This document shows positions 47,985-58,959 of a stretch of DNA of 64,000 nucleotides, one piece after another; the first letter of the stretch is position 1; every line of letters begins with the position of its first letter. Under the pieces are notes generated by a model. The model ran no database searches, had not been told where the DNA came from, and saw only the letters and a list, made by a program, of their open reading frames with translations. Source of the DNA: Burkholderia cepacia ATCC 25416 (GTDB lineage: Bacteria; Pseudomonadota; Gammaproteobacteria; Burkholderiales; Burkholderiaceae); assembly GCF_001411495.1 (NCBI RefSeq), contig NZ_CP012981.1, positions 2,604,001 through 2,668,000 on the forward strand, given 5' to 3'. The position numbers were made by a program, and so were the translations under genes.

Positions 47985-49289
47985 ATGCGCTTCTACACGA
48001 TCCAGAAGCTCGGGCCGAAGCGTTCGCTCACGCCCGAGGGCTTCCTGCTGTGCGAGGACGTTCCCGTCGCGCGCACTGGCGAGATGCTGTACGCAGATGG
48101 AGAGGTGCCGATCGAGGCGGGGCCGGATGGCCTGATCCGCATCAGCCGGACGCCGGAAGAGGTGTTCCGCGACGAGACGCTCGCGAGCTGCGCCGGCAAG
48201 CCGGTGACGCTCGACCATCCCGACGACTTTGTCACACCCGCGACGTTCTCCGCGCTCGGCAAGGGCGTGATGCTGAACATCCGCCGCGGCGACGGCGTCG
48301 AGAACGATCTGATCCTCGCCGACCTGCTGATCACCGCGCAGGACGCGATCGCCGCAGTTCAGGACGAAGAAATCGAAGAGGTCAGCCTCGGATACGAGGC
48401 CGACTACGAACAGGTATCACCCGGCCGCGGGGTACAGCGGAACATCGTTGTCAACCACGTAGCCATCGTCCCTCGCGGCCGCTGCGGTCCGCGCTGCGCG
48501 ATCGGCGATAAGGAACCCGAGATGAAGACGAAAGACAGCAAGCCCCAGCGCCGGCCGGCGTGGCTCGACCGACTGATGAAGTCCATGAAGGCCAAGGACG
48601 AAGCCGGCGTCGAGGAAGCGCTCAAGGAAGGCCAGGAAGCCATGGACGAAGAGTCCGAGGAAGAGCGCGAGCGCCGCGAAGCCAGCGAACGCGAAGGACG
48701 CACCGGCGACACGGCCGCGATCCTGAAGACGCTGCGATCGCTCGATCGCCGCATGGCGCGCATCGAAGCGCGCGACGCCGACCGCGAGCGCGAAACCGAG
48801 GACGAAGACGAGGAAGAGGACGACGAGACGGACACGACAACGGACACCGTCATCGAGGCCGAAACGGCTGGCCGCCTCGATCAGTCCGGAGTCGACCTGT
48901 ACACCGGCGACTCCGCGCGCCTGATCCCGGCGCGCGCGGAGATCCTCGCGCCGGGCGTGAAGCTCCCGACGCTCGACGGCCTGAAGACGAAGGACCGCGC
49001 GGCAGCGCTCTGCCGTTGCCAGCGCAAGGCGCTCGACCAGGCGTACGAGACGGACGCCGGCCGCGCCGCGATCGCGCCGTTCCTCGGCGGCCGCGCTCCG
49101 GACTTCGACACCATGCCGGCACGCGTCGTCGACACCATCTTCACCGGCGCGGCCGAGCTGATGCGGGCGAAGAACAACGCCGGCGCCTCGAGCGGAAAGG
49201 TCAACACGCGCGATTTCGGCAAGGCCACCACGATCGCCGACATCAACAAGCGCAACGCGGAATTCTGGTCCAAGCGGGCCGGCCAATAA
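47985..49289 (+). CDS. DUF2213 protein: prohead protease-like with scaffold region
   Basis: This 434-residue protein starts at ATG 47985, two bases after the previous stop. Residues 1-160 match DUF2213 (RTPEEVFRDETLASCAGKPV, LDHPDDFVTPATFS, EEVSLGYEADYE). Residues about 185-290 are extremely acidic and basic coiled coil (EESEEERERREASEREGRTG, DEDEEEDDETDT), as in scaffolds. The C-terminus (AKNNAGASSGKVNTRDFGKA) is shared by capsid-assembly proteins. A fused protease-scaffold is likely. Confidence 0.85.
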   Translation: MRFYTIQKLGPKRSLTPEGFLLCEDVPVARTGEMLYADGEVPIEAGPDGLIRISRTPEEVFRDETLASCAGKPVTLDHPDDFVTPATFSALGKGVMLNIRRGDGVENDLILADLLITAQDAIAAVQDEEIEEVSLGYEADYEQVSPGRGVQRNIVVNHVAIVPRGRCGPRCAIGDKEPEMKTKDSKPQRRPAWLDRLMKSMKAKDEAGVEEALKEGQEAMDEESEEERERREASEREGRTGDTAAILKTLRSLDRRMARIEARDADRERETEDEDEEEDDETDTTTDTVIEAETAGRLDQSGVDLYTGDSARLIPARAEILAPGVKLPTLDGLKTKDRAAALCRCQRKALDQAYETDAGRAAIAPFLGGRAPDFDTMPARVVDTIFTGAAELMRAKNNAGASSGKVNTRDFGKATTIADINKRNAEFWSKRAGQ

Positions 49290-49301
49290 GGAGAGTGCCA
49301 C

Positions 49302-49790
49302 ATGGGCAACGCAATTCTGTATCGCATGCCTTCGGGCATTCCCGGCGACATCAGCCGGCAGTCGCAGGCCACCGTCGAGACGGGGTTCTTCGATTCGACG
49401 AACCCCTTCACGGCATACGGCCTGTTCGGCAAGGTTGTAAGCGGTAAATTCGTGCCGATCGGCGCGGGTGACGTCGCCACGGCCGTCTATGGCCTGCTCG
49501 TGCGCCCGTTCCCGACGCAGAGCTCGCAAGATCCCGTCGGCACGTCGACGCCCCCGACCAAAGGGCCGGCCGACATCCTGCGCCGCGGTTACATGACCGT
49601 CCAGCTGAACGCAGGCGTCGCCGCGCTCAACGGCCAGGTCTACGTGCGCGTCGCGGCGGCCGCAGCAGGCAAGCCGATCGGTGGCATCGAAGCGGCAGCC
49701 GACAGCACGAACACGATCGCCATCGCCGGTGCGACGTTCATGGCGGCGGCCGATGCCGCCGGCAACGTCGAAATCGCCTACAACATCTAA
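49302..49790 (+). CDS. Capsid cement/decoration protein
   Basis: This 162-residue beta-rich protein begins YRMPSGIPGDISRQSQATVE and has LRRGYMTVQLNAGVAALNGQ, the pattern of structural cement proteins encoded between DUF2213 and DUF2184 genes. It should stabilise the shell. AAGGAGAGTGCCAC precedes the ATG and GGAGCC the next gene. Confidence 0.82.
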   Translation: MGNAILYRMPSGIPGDISRQSQATVETGFFDSTNPFTAYGLFGKVVSGKFVPIGAGDVATAVYGLLVRPFPTQSSQDPVGTSTPPTKGPADILRRGYMTVQLNAGVAALNGQVYVRVAAAAAGKPIGGIEAAADSTNTIAIAGATFMAAADAAGNVEIAYNI

Positions 49791-49800
49791 GGGAGCCGAC

Positions 49801-50838
49801 ATGACGACTCACAACAAACCGCTGCTCGCCCGCGCGGCGGGCATCGCCATCGTCGGCGCGCCGGCGATCATCCGCGCACGCACGCGCGACGCGCTGATGA
49901 CGTTCGACGCGGCGACGATCGACAGCACCGGCTCGTTCCTCGTCGGCGAGCTCGAACGGCTCGACCAGACGCTGCACATGCCGCTCGCGTCGGTCACCTG
50001 GTCGCGCGACATCGACCTCCGCGAGGACGTGTCGATCGCCGACGAGGTGTCGTCGTTCACGAACTCGACGTTCGCGGCCGCTGGCGGCGCGTCGCCGAAC
50101 GGCAAGTCATGGATCGGCAAGGATGCGAGTGCGATCGCCGGCCTGTCGCTGGACATCGGCAAGACGCCGAACCCGCTGACCCTCTGGGGCATGCAGATCG
50201 GCTGGACGATCCCGGAACTCGAATCCGCGCAGAAGCTCGGCCGCCCGGTCGACCAACAGAAGTTCGAGGGCATGCAGCTGAAGCACAACATGGACGTCGA
50301 CGAGCAGGTGTACATCGGCGATCCGATCCTCGGCGTGACGGGGCTGGTGAACGCGGCGTCGGTGACCAACGCCAGCAACGCGATCACCGGCAACTGGGGT
50401 AGCGCGACGCCGGCGCAGATGCTCGCCGATGTGAATGAGCTGTGCAACAGCGTGTGGGCGGCCTCGGCATACGCCGTGTGCCCGGAGCGCCTGCTGATCG
50501 ACCCGCTGAACTTCTCGCGCCTGAATTCGGAAATCGTGAGCAGCGCGGGCAACATCAGCATCCTGCAGTTCCTGAAGAACAACTCGCTGTCGAACGCGAT
50601 CAACGGCCGCCCGCTCGAGATCTATCCGTCGAAGTGGCTCACGAACCGCGGCGCGAGCAACACGAACCGCATGGTCGCGTACACGAAGGACAAGAACCGC
50701 GTGCGCTTCCCGCTCGTGCCGCTGCAGCGCACGCCGCTCGAGTACCGCGACATTCGCCAGCTCACGACGTATTTCGGCCGCCTCGGTGTCGTTGAAGTCG
50801 TGTATCCGGAAACGATCGGCTACCGCGACGGCGTGTAA
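49801..50838 (+). CDS. Major capsid protein, DUF2184 family
   Basis: This 345-residue protein has RDALMTFDAATIDSTGSFLV, VTWSRDIDLREDVSIADEV and the C-terminal RTPLEYRDIRQLTTYFGRLG, which match DUF2184 capsid subunits of the HK97 fold. The very biased C/G-ending codons fit high expression. It is unrelated in sequence to the capsid of prophage 1. Confidence 0.92.
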   Translation: MTTHNKPLLARAAGIAIVGAPAIIRARTRDALMTFDAATIDSTGSFLVGELERLDQTLHMPLASVTWSRDIDLREDVSIADEVSSFTNSTFAAAGGASPNGKSWIGKDASAIAGLSLDIGKTPNPLTLWGMQIGWTIPELESAQKLGRPVDQQKFEGMQLKHNMDVDEQVYIGDPILGVTGLVNAASVTNASNAITGNWGSATPAQMLADVNELCNSVWAASAYAVCPERLLIDPLNFSRLNSEIVSSAGNISILQFLKNNSLSNAINGRPLEIYPSKWLTNRGASNTNRMVAYTKDKNRVRFPLVPLQRTPLEYRDIRQLTTYFGRLGVVEVVYPETIGYRDGV

Positions 50839-50847
50839 GGGGACATC

Positions 50848-51285
50848 ATGGCGAAGACGAAAATCTACGTTTCGAAGGCGTTCAAGCTGCTCGGCGCCGA
50901 CGGCAAGCACACCGACTTCCCGGTCGGCATGCACACGGTCGACGAGGCCGTCGCCGAAAACTGGTACGTGAAGCACCACCTCGGCGACCCGGGCGACGCG
51001 CCGGCGGCGGCCGGCGGCGACATGTCCGCTGCGCTCGCGGCGGCGCGCGCCGAGCTCGAAGCCGAGGGCGGCCGGCTGGCCGAGCAGCGCGCCGAGCTCG
51101 ATGCGATGTCGAAGGGCATCGACGCACGTGCTGCCGAGCTCGACGCGCGAGAGGGCTCGATCGCCGCGCGCGAACTGGAGCACGCCTCGAACGTTGCGGC
51201 GTTCGAGGCTGCCCAGGCGGCGGCTGCCGAGGCTGCGTCGCAGAAGACGAGCGGCAGCCAGAAGCAGGGCGGCAAGCAGGCATAA
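50848..51285 (+). CDS. Capsid-adjacent coiled-coil protein
   Basis: This 145-residue protein has an N-terminal beta domain (KTKIYVSKAFKLLGADGKHT, FPVGMHTVDEAVAENWYVKH) followed by a long Ala/Glu coiled coil (about 57-125) and a Gln/Lys/Gly tail. The N-terminal part resembles STY1053-type phage proteins. It lies between the capsid and head-tail genes. It may be a minor head protein. Confidence 0.65.
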   Translation: MAKTKIYVSKAFKLLGADGKHTDFPVGMHTVDEAVAENWYVKHHLGDPGDAPAAAGGDMSAALAAARAELEAEGGRLAEQRAELDAMSKGIDARAAELDAREGSIAARELEHASNVAAFEAAQAAAAEAASQKTSGSQKQGGKQA

Positions 51286-51293
51286 TGGCCGAA

Positions 51294-51319
51294 GGCGGGG
51301 CGCCACTGGCGCGCCCGCC
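51294..51319 (+). other. Intergenic hairpin between head and connector genes
   Basis: GGCGGGGCGCC (51294-51304) pairs with GGCGCGCCCGCC (51308-51319) with one bulge. There is no T-run, only ATTTCC. It could protect the mRNA 3' end or modulate expression; it is not a clear terminator. Confidence 0.4.
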
Positions 51320-51340
51320 ATTTCCAACCGAAGGTGACCC

Positions 51341-51724
51341 GTGGACATTGCTCAGTTCCGCCAGACGTTTCCCGAATTCGAGAATTCGACGCTGTATCCC
51401 GATGCGGTCATCCAGATCTGGATGACCGTGTCCGTGTCGCTCGTGAATCCGGAGCGCTGGCAGGAGCTGACCGACATCGGCATCGGGCTCTGTACCGCTC
51501 ACCATGTCGCGCTGTCGATGCGCGACCAGAACGCGGCAGCCGTCGGCGCGGTGCCCGGCCAGGTGACCGGGCCGCAGTCGGCGAAATCCGTCGACAAGGT
51601 CAGCGCCAGCTACGACACGGCGGCCGTCGCCATCAAGGACGGTGGGTTCTGGAACAGCACGATGTACGGAATCCGCTATCTCAGCCTCGCGATGATGATG
51701 GGCGCGGGCGGCATGCAGTTGTAG
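51341..51724 (+). CDS. Head-tail connector, DUF4054 family
   Basis: This 127-residue protein starts at GTG 51341 (CCGAAGGTGACCC upstream). FRQTFPEFENSTLYPDAVIQ, LCTAHHVALSMRDQ and GFWNSTMYGIRYLSLAMMMG are the DUF4054 pattern. These proteins form the adaptor ring beneath the portal. Confidence 0.88.
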   Translation: MDIAQFRQTFPEFENSTLYPDAVIQIWMTVSVSLVNPERWQELTDIGIGLCTAHHVALSMRDQNAAAVGAVPGQVTGPQSAKSVDKVSASYDTAAVAIKDGGFWNSTMYGIRYLSLAMMMGAGGMQL

Positions 51725-51752
51725 CGCCGCCACTGCCCATCGGGAGAACCCC

Positions 51753-52235
51753 ATGGGCAGCATGAAGGTAGACCGCCTCGATGAGGTGCTGAAGTCGATC
51801 GCCGGTCTCGTGAAGCAGGAAGTGCTCGTCGGCGTGCCCGACAGCACGGGCGGCCGCAAGGACGACGGCGAGCCGCTCAGCAACGCCGAGATCGGCTACA
51901 TCCAGGAGACTGGATCCCCCGCAAACAATATCCCCGCGCGCCCGCACCTCGTGCCCGGCGTGCAGGACGCGCGGCCGAAGTTCGAGCCGCAACTGCAGAA
52001 AGGCGTCGAAGCGGCGCTCGACGGTGACCTCGAGCAGGTTCAGCGCCGGCTCAACATGGCCGGCATCGCGGCGCAGAACTCCGTGCGCGCGAAGGTCAAC
52101 AGCAACATCGCCCCCGAACTGGCTGAATCGACGCTCGAAGCGCGGCGCCGGCGCGGCGTCACGCGCGAGAACACGCTGGTCGACACCGGCCAGTACCGAA
52201 ATTCGATCACGTACGTGATCCGCAAGAAGGGGTAG
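51753..52235 (+). CDS. Tail completion/neck protein, HK97 gp10-like
   Basis: This 160-residue protein has NAEIGYIQETGSPANNIPAR and the closing LVDTGQYRNSITYVIRKKG, typical of gp10/gpS-like neck proteins. It follows the adaptor gene and precedes two further neck genes, which supports the role. Confidence 0.75.
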   Translation: MGSMKVDRLDEVLKSIAGLVKQEVLVGVPDSTGGRKDDGEPLSNAEIGYIQETGSPANNIPARPHLVPGVQDARPKFEPQLQKGVEAALDGDLEQVQRRLNMAGIAAQNSVRAKVNSNIAPELAESTLEARRRRGVTRENTLVDTGQYRNSITYVIRKKG

Positions 52236-52238
52236 CGC

Positions 52239-52610
52239 ATGGCTTTCCTCGACGTCACCGAAGTCCTGCTCGATCCCGATTTCATGGATACCGGCCTGAT
52301 CTGCAACCGCATGGCGCAGGTCGTCGACACGCATGGGCGCGGCCAGAACACGCCGACGGCAACGCCATTCTCCGCCGTCGTGACGAGCGACAAGGGCGAC
52401 ATCATGCACCGGAATGCCGATGGCAGCCGAATCATCGGCTCGATCACGCTTCACACGATGTTTCGCCTGATGGACGGCAGTCCCGGGCAGGACGCCGACG
52501 AAGTGATCTGGGCCGGCCGCACCTACACCGTCGTCAACGTGAACGACTACTCGCATTTCGGGCGCGGCTTCGTCTGCGCGACCTGCGACCTGAAACCTCT
52601 TTCCGGATAA
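52239..52610 (+). CDS. Neck/head completion protein
   Basis: This 123-residue protein has ITLHTMFRLMDGSPGQDADE and WAGRTYTVVNVNDYSHFGRG, a stopper-like small beta-barrel layout. It lies three bases after the gp10-like gene and before the tail terminator. The assignment is mainly positional. Confidence 0.6.
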   Translation: MAFLDVTEVLLDPDFMDTGLICNRMAQVVDTHGRGQNTPTATPFSAVVTSDKGDIMHRNADGSRIIGSITLHTMFRLMDGSPGQDADEVIWAGRTYTVVNVNDYSHFGRGFVCATCDLKPLSG

Positions 52611-52614
52611 CCCC

Positions 52615-53205
52615 ATGACCGACAGCTCGACCGGCGGATACCTGGCGCCAGCCGTCGATACGCCGCCGGACGAGGACGATGCCCTCGACGACCTCGTGCA
52701 CGACTTGGTCGCGGGCATCACGGCGCTGGCGCAGGACCTCGTGCGACCGCGCTGGCAGCCGGTCGTCGCGAAGCAACCCGAGCCGAGCGTCAATTGGTGC
52801 GCCTTCGGCATCCAGACGCAGACACCTGACGCGAGCCCGGCGATCGTGCACAACGGCGCGAACGAGGGCAGCGACACCTACATCCGCCATCAGGATCTCG
52901 ACGTGCTCTGCACGTTCTACGGCCCGCAGGCCAAGGGCTACGCGCAGCGCCTCGCCGACGGTCTATCGCTCCCGCAGAACCGCGAGCAGCTCCAGCTGCT
53001 CGACATGGCATTCGTGGGCGTTTCCGAGATCCGAGCAGCACCGGACCTGGTCAACCAGCAATGGGTGCGACGGTACGACATGTCCGTGAAGCTGCGCCGC
53101 AAGGTCACGCGCACCTACGCGGTCCTGAACCTGAAGTCCGTGCAGGCGTCGACGACGACAGACGCGTCGCCGCCGGTCACATCCACCATAAACGTCAACC
53201 TGTAG
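52615..53205 (+). CDS. Tail terminator-like neck protein (LIC_12616 type)
   Basis: This 196-residue protein has RWQPVVAKQPEPSVNWCAFG, YIRHQDLDVLCTFYGPQAKG and FVGVSEIRAAPDLVNQQWVR. They match the LIC_12616/neck terminator group encoded before DUF3383 sheath genes. It likely closes the tail tube at the head side. Confidence 0.75.
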   Translation: MTDSSTGGYLAPAVDTPPDEDDALDDLVHDLVAGITALAQDLVRPRWQPVVAKQPEPSVNWCAFGIQTQTPDASPAIVHNGANEGSDTYIRHQDLDVLCTFYGPQAKGYAQRLADGLSLPQNREQLQLLDMAFVGVSEIRAAPDLVNQQWVRRYDMSVKLRRKVTRTYAVLNLKSVQASTTTDASPPVTSTINVNL

Positions 53206-55026
<1,821 letters not shown>

Positions 55027-55041
55027 AGGAAGAAAAACACC

Positions 55042-55482
55042 ATGAGCACCTACAGCTTTGTGGACGTCACGGCGACGATTGTCGGGCCGACGGGCGTCTT
55101 CTCGCTCGGCTACGGCGAAGCCACGGCCGAGGAAGGCATCGTGATCACGCGCGCCGGCGACAAGAACACGATGACCATCGGTTCGGACGGCGAAGGCATG
55201 CACAGCCTGCATGCCGACAAGTCCGGCCAGGTGACACTGCGTTACCTGAAGACCGCGCCCGTCAATGCCAAGCTGATGGCGATGTACGACGCGCAGTCGC
55301 TATCGAGCGCCCTCTGGGGCAAGAACCTGATCGAGGTCTCGCAGACGGCGGCCGGTGACGTCATCACGGCGCGCAGCTGCGCGTTCAAGAAGGCGCCGGA
55401 CCTGAAGTATGCGAAGGACGGCGACATCGTCGAGTGGATCTTCGACTCGATCAAGATCGACAGCCTGCTCGGGACGTACTGA
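55042..55482 (+). CDS. Tail tube, DUF3277 family
   Basis: This 146-residue protein has STYSFVDVTATIVGPTGVFS, GEGMHSLHADKSGQVTLRYL and CAFKKAPDLKYAKDGDIVEW, which match DUF3277 tube subunits. It sits between the sheath and chaperone genes. GGAAGAAAAACACC precedes the ATG. Confidence 0.9.
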   Translation: MSTYSFVDVTATIVGPTGVFSLGYGEATAEEGIVITRAGDKNTMTIGSDGEGMHSLHADKSGQVTLRYLKTAPVNAKLMAMYDAQSLSSALWGKNLIEVSQTAAGDVITARSCAFKKAPDLKYAKDGDIVEWIFDSIKIDSLLGTY

Positions 55483-55484
55483 CC

Positions 55485-56018
55485 ATGGCGACCGAAATCC
55501 AACTGGGCAGCAAGCGGTACCAGATCGGGCGCTTGAACGCGATGCAGCAGTTCCACGTGAGCCGGCGCATCGCGCCGATCATCCCGTCGATGATCCCGGT
55601 CCTGATGAAGTTCTATGCGGAGATCGAGCGCACGCGCAACGTGACCGCGAATGCGGCCCTTGCCGCGCTCGCGGCCGAAGCTGGCGGAGCTGGGGCCGCA
55701 ACCGAACAGCGTGACGTGCTGGGCCTGGTCGACTCGATCGCACCGGTGCTGCAGCCGTTCGCCGATGCGCTCGCCGGCCTGAAGGACGAAGACGCCGAGT
55801 ATGTGTTCGGCACGTGCCTGTCGGTGGTCGAGCGCCAGCATCAGAACGGCTGGGCGAAGGTCTGGTCGGCTGCCCATAAGACGTCGCTGTTCGACGATAT
55901 GGACATGGGGTCCATGCTGCCGCTGGTCGTGCGCGTCGTGGTCGAGAACCTCGGCCCTTTTATCAACGGGCTGCTTACCAGCCAAGCGAGCAGCCCGGCG
56001 GCGACTACGGCTGGTTGA
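55485..56018 (+). CDS. Tail assembly chaperone (zero-frame product)
   Basis: This 177-residue protein starts at ATG 55485, two bases after the tube stop. IQLGSKRYQIGRLNAMQQFH, VSRRIAPIIPSMIPVLMKFY and FADALAGLKDEDAEYVFGTC are typical of chaperones paired with DUF3277 tubes. Near its end it contains the slippery heptamer CCCTTTT (55955-55961), from which a longer product is expected. Confidence 0.87.
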   Translation: MATEIQLGSKRYQIGRLNAMQQFHVSRRIAPIIPSMIPVLMKFYAEIERTRNVTANAALAALAAEAGGAGAATEQRDVLGLVDSIAPVLQPFADALAGLKDEDAEYVFGTCLSVVERQHQNGWAKVWSAAHKTSLFDDMDMGSMLPLVVRVVVENLGPFINGLLTSQASSPAATTAG

Positions 56019-56200
56019 AGTCGCTGCCCGGCGGCGAGGACTGGCTGCTCGCGCCCGTGCACGCGCAGATGTGCCGGTTCGAGTCCTTGAAGGACGGGAC
56101 GCTTGACCTGGCCGATGTCGCGCTGATGAACGATTCACTCACCGTCCGGGCAGACAACGAAGCGGCTTGGCGCCGCAGACAGGAAAGAGAAAATGGCTGA
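55485..56200 (+). CDS. Tail assembly chaperone, predicted -1 frameshift fusion
   Basis: Slipping at C-CCT-TTT gives 159 zero-frame residues followed by 79 in the -1 frame, 238 in all. The -1 frame is open and continues into YGWLKSLPGGEDWLLAPVHA and FESLKDGTLDLADVALMND, a DUF6889-like domain encoded before the tape measure. Alternatively the domain starts alone at TTG 56015 (overlapping the chaperone TGA) as a 61-residue protein, but the in-frame heptamer and open frame favour frameshifting. Confidence 0.7.
55955..55961 (+). promoter_or_regulatory. Candidate -1 frameshift heptamer CCCTTTT
   Basis: The heptamer is in the required register (C-CCT-TTT), 55 bases before the zero-frame stop. The -1 frame has no stop between here and 56198. 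It is the same logic as GGGTTTT in prophage 1, with different bases. Confidence 0.65.
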
Positions 56201-58049
56201 ATCGGTCGTCATCCGCGAGTTCCTGGTCGCTCTCGGCTTCAAGGTCGACGAGAAGGGCCTGAAGAACTTCACGGAAGGCGTCGAGGGGGCAACGAAGGGC
56301 GTCACGCGCCTGATCACCACGATCTCCGGCGCCGCGCTCACGCTCGGCGCGGGCGTGTCCGCGTTCGCGTCGAAGCTCGAACGGCTGTACTTCGTGTCGC
56401 AGCGCACGGGTGCCGCGGCGACGAGCCTGCGCGCGTTCGACTTCGCCGCGCGCAACCTCGGCGTCTCGACGGATGCTGCGTTCGGCACGATCGAGAACCT
56501 CGCGCGCTTCCTGCGCAACAATCCGACAGGGGAGAGCTACCTCGCGAGCCTCGGCGTGCAGACGCGTAACGCCAACGGCGAGCTGCGCGATACGGTCGAC
56601 ATTATGTCGGATCTCGGCGGCGCGCTCGCCAAGATGCCGACGTATCGCGCGGCGCAGTACGCGAACATCTTCGGGATCGACGAGAACCTGATGCTCGCGA
56701 TGCGCAACGGAGACTTCGAGAAGTTCCTGAAGCAATATCGCGAGATGTCGGCGACGACCGGCCTCGACAAGGCGGCCGACGATTCGCATCAGTTCATGGT
56801 GCGGCTGCGCGAGATCGGGACGACGTTCGAGAACCTTGGCATCCGCATCGAAGGCGTGATGCTGCAGAAGATCGGGCCACAGCTCGATCACTTCCAGAAG
56901 TGGATGGACGACCATGGCGAGGAAATCGCGCGCCGGATCGGCGACATCGCGAGCGCCTTCGTCAACGCGGCAGCCGCCATGGGACCGCCGCTGAAGTGGC
57001 TCGCCGACCAGTTCCTCGAGCTGGACAAGGCGACGGACGGATGGTCGACGAAACTGCTGCTGATGGTCGGTATCTTCAAGGTGCTGGGCGGCTTCCAGAT
57101 CATCGGTGGCATCTGGAAGATGGTCGCGGCGCTGCGCGCGATGGGCGCCGCTACGACTGCCGCGTCGACGGCTGGCGCGGCCGCAGGCGGAGCCGGGTTG
57201 CTCGGCCGGCTGCTTCCTTTCGCATTGCGCCTCGGCGGTGGACTTGGGCTGCTGCTGCATAGCGGCGACTTGAACAGCGGCGAGGAAGAGGAGTTGCGCC
57301 GGCGCCAGGCGCTCGGGCCGACGATCGATGGGCAGCAGCCAAGCGACACTCAGGGAGCGCCGTCGACCGCAACTCCGGCGGCGCCGGCGCGCGGCCAGCC
57401 CGGGCCGGCGGCCGCGAACAGCGGCAGCAATCTGTCGGCACCAGGTTTCATCGATCGCGTGCGCGCCGCGATCGCCGCGGCGAAGGAGTCGGAGCGCAAG
57501 TATGGTGTGCCCTGGCTCGTGACATTCGCGCAATGGGCTCTCGAGAGCGGGTTCGGCAGTAGTGGCCTGTCGAAGCGGAGCAACAACCCGTTCGGTATGC
57601 AGGCGGCGAAGGGGCAGGACTTCGTATGGGGCCTTGATCATCGCGCCGACGGCACGCCGTACCAGGCGAAGTTCCGGCGGTTCAAGTCGCTCGAAGATGC
57701 CTTCGATGCGCATGCGCAGCTGCTGGTGAAGGGGAAGCCGTACGCGAACGCTCGGAAGGTAATGGGCAATGCGTTTTCGTTCGCCGACGCGCTGACCGGC
57801 GTCTACGCCGAGGACCGCAACTACGGCACGAAGCTCAAGAAGATCATGTCGAACGCGCTGCAAAATCCCGAGTGGCTCGCGCCGTCGGCCGGGCCGTCCG
57901 GCGCGTCGAATCACGTCGAGATCAACCAGGACGTCAAGATCCAGGTGAACGGGTCGAGTGATCCTGATTCGACCGCGCGCTCGGTGGCGCGCGAGCAGAA
58001 GGGCGTCGCCGACGCCACGGTGCGGAACATGAAGGGGGCGATGACGTGA
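56193..58049 (+). CDS. Tail tape measure with C-terminal glucosaminidase-like domain
   Basis: The N-terminal 380 residues of this 618-residue protein are helical with hydrophobic parts (VTRLITTISGAALTLGAGVS, WSTKLLLMVGIFKVLGGFQI), as in tape measures. After a Pro/Ala linker, residues about 418-560 form a FlgJ-like glucosaminidase domain: KYGVPWLVTFAQWALESGFG with likely catalytic Glu451, SNNPFGMQA and FRRFKSLEDAFDAHAQLL. It would open peptidoglycan at infection. It overlaps its neighbours on both sides. Confidence 0.9.
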   Translation: MAESVVIREFLVALGFKVDEKGLKNFTEGVEGATKGVTRLITTISGAALTLGAGVSAFASKLERLYFVSQRTGAAATSLRAFDFAARNLGVSTDAAFGTIENLARFLRNNPTGESYLASLGVQTRNANGELRDTVDIMSDLGGALAKMPTYRAAQYANIFGIDENLMLAMRNGDFEKFLKQYREMSATTGLDKAADDSHQFMVRLREIGTTFENLGIRIEGVMLQKIGPQLDHFQKWMDDHGEEIARRIGDIASAFVNAAAAMGPPLKWLADQFLELDKATDGWSTKLLLMVGIFKVLGGFQIIGGIWKMVAALRAMGAATTAASTAGAAAGGAGLLGRLLPFALRLGGGLGLLLHSGDLNSGEEEELRRRQALGPTIDGQQPSDTQGAPSTATPAAPARGQPGPAAANSGSNLSAPGFIDRVRAAIAAAKESERKYGVPWLVTFAQWALESGFGSSGLSKRSNNPFGMQAAKGQDFVWGLDHRADGTPYQAKFRRFKSLEDAFDAHAQLLVKGKPYANARKVMGNAFSFADALTGVYAEDRNYGTKLKKIMSNALQNPEWLAPSAGPSGASNHVEINQDVKIQVNGSSDPDSTARSVAREQKGVADATVRNMKGAMT

Positions 58050-58645
58050 GCACGCTTTCCGACATCCTCGATGTCACGCTGGTCGGCAGCAAGAAGATCG
58101 GCACCGTGACGATCGCGGCCGCGATCGAGGAGGTGTACAGCGATGAGGTGGTCGTTACCGAGCATCCCGTAGAAACCGGCGCGCCGGTGAACGACCACGC
58201 GTACATGCGGCCGCGCGAAATCCTGATGAAGTGCGGATGGAGCAATGCCGATTACGAAGCGCTGCTCGGCGCTGCGGTCGTATCGTTCGATGACACCGGC
58301 GCTAACACGATGGCGACCGGAACGTACGTCGATGCGGTCTACAGCCAGTTGCTGCAGATCCAGAGCATTCGGCTTCCAATCGACGTCGTTTCGACGCGCC
58401 GCAAGTACTCGAACATGCTGATCACCGGACTGTCGGTCGTCACCGACCAGAAGTCCGGCTCGGCGCTGATGCTCACCGCATCGCTGAAGCAGGTCATCAT
58501 CGTGAGCACGCAGGCGACGAAGCTACCGCCACGCGCGAACCAGGCGAACCCGGCCGCGACTGCCGAGACGCAGAACGCGGGAGTGAAGTCGGCCATGCCG
58601 GCGACGCCGGCGCCAGGCGGCTCGGTTCCTCCGACGAGCATGTGA
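58046..58645 (+). CDS. Baseplate/tail protein (Dit-like)
   Basis: This 199-residue protein starts at GTG 58046 (GTGA overlap). It has a beta-rich core (DVTLVGSKKIGTVTIAAAIE, YMRPREILMKCGWSNADYEA) and a Pro/Ala-rich tail. This matches the small Dit-like protein that follows the tape measure in DUF3383-type myoviruses. It likely connects tube and hub. Confidence 0.7.
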   Translation: MSTLSDILDVTLVGSKKIGTVTIAAAIEEVYSDEVVVTEHPVETGAPVNDHAYMRPREILMKCGWSNADYEALLGAAVVSFDDTGANTMATGTYVDAVYSQLLQIQSIRLPIDVVSTRRKYSNMLITGLSVVTDQKSGSALMLTASLKQVIIVSTQATKLPPRANQANPAATAETQNAGVKSAMPATPAPGGSVPPTSM

Positions 58646-58959
58646 TGTCGAATTTCTACGAAATCCCGCTGACGCCCGACCCACAGACGTTCACCATCAC
58701 GCTGAGCGGCGTCATATATCGGCTGACAGTGCAGTATCGTGCGGCTGGCGGCACGGGCTGGATCCTCGATATTGCCGACGCAAGCGGCAACGCGCTTGTG
58801 AATGGCGTTCCGCTTGTGACCGGCGTCGATCTGCTTGGCCAGTACGCATATCTCGGCTTCGGTGGCCGTCTATGGGTGCAAGGTGCCGCGAGCCCGGACG
58901 ATGTCCCGACGTTCGACGACCTAGGCATTGGATCTCATGTTTTCTGGGTGACAGACTGA
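58645..58959 (+). CDS. Small baseplate plug protein (DUF6983-like)
   Basis: This 104-residue protein starts at ATG 58645 (TGATG; a GTG one codon earlier is possible). FYEIPLTPDPQTFTITLSGV, YRLTVQYRAAGGTGWILDIA and GFGGRLWVQG match the small baseplate plug-type proteins of this tail class. It overlaps the hub gene by one base. Confidence 0.75.
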   Translation: MSNFYEIPLTPDPQTFTITLSGVIYRLTVQYRAAGGTGWILDIADASGNALVNGVPLVTGVDLLGQYAYLGFGGRLWVQGAASPDDVPTFDDLGIGSHVFWVTD

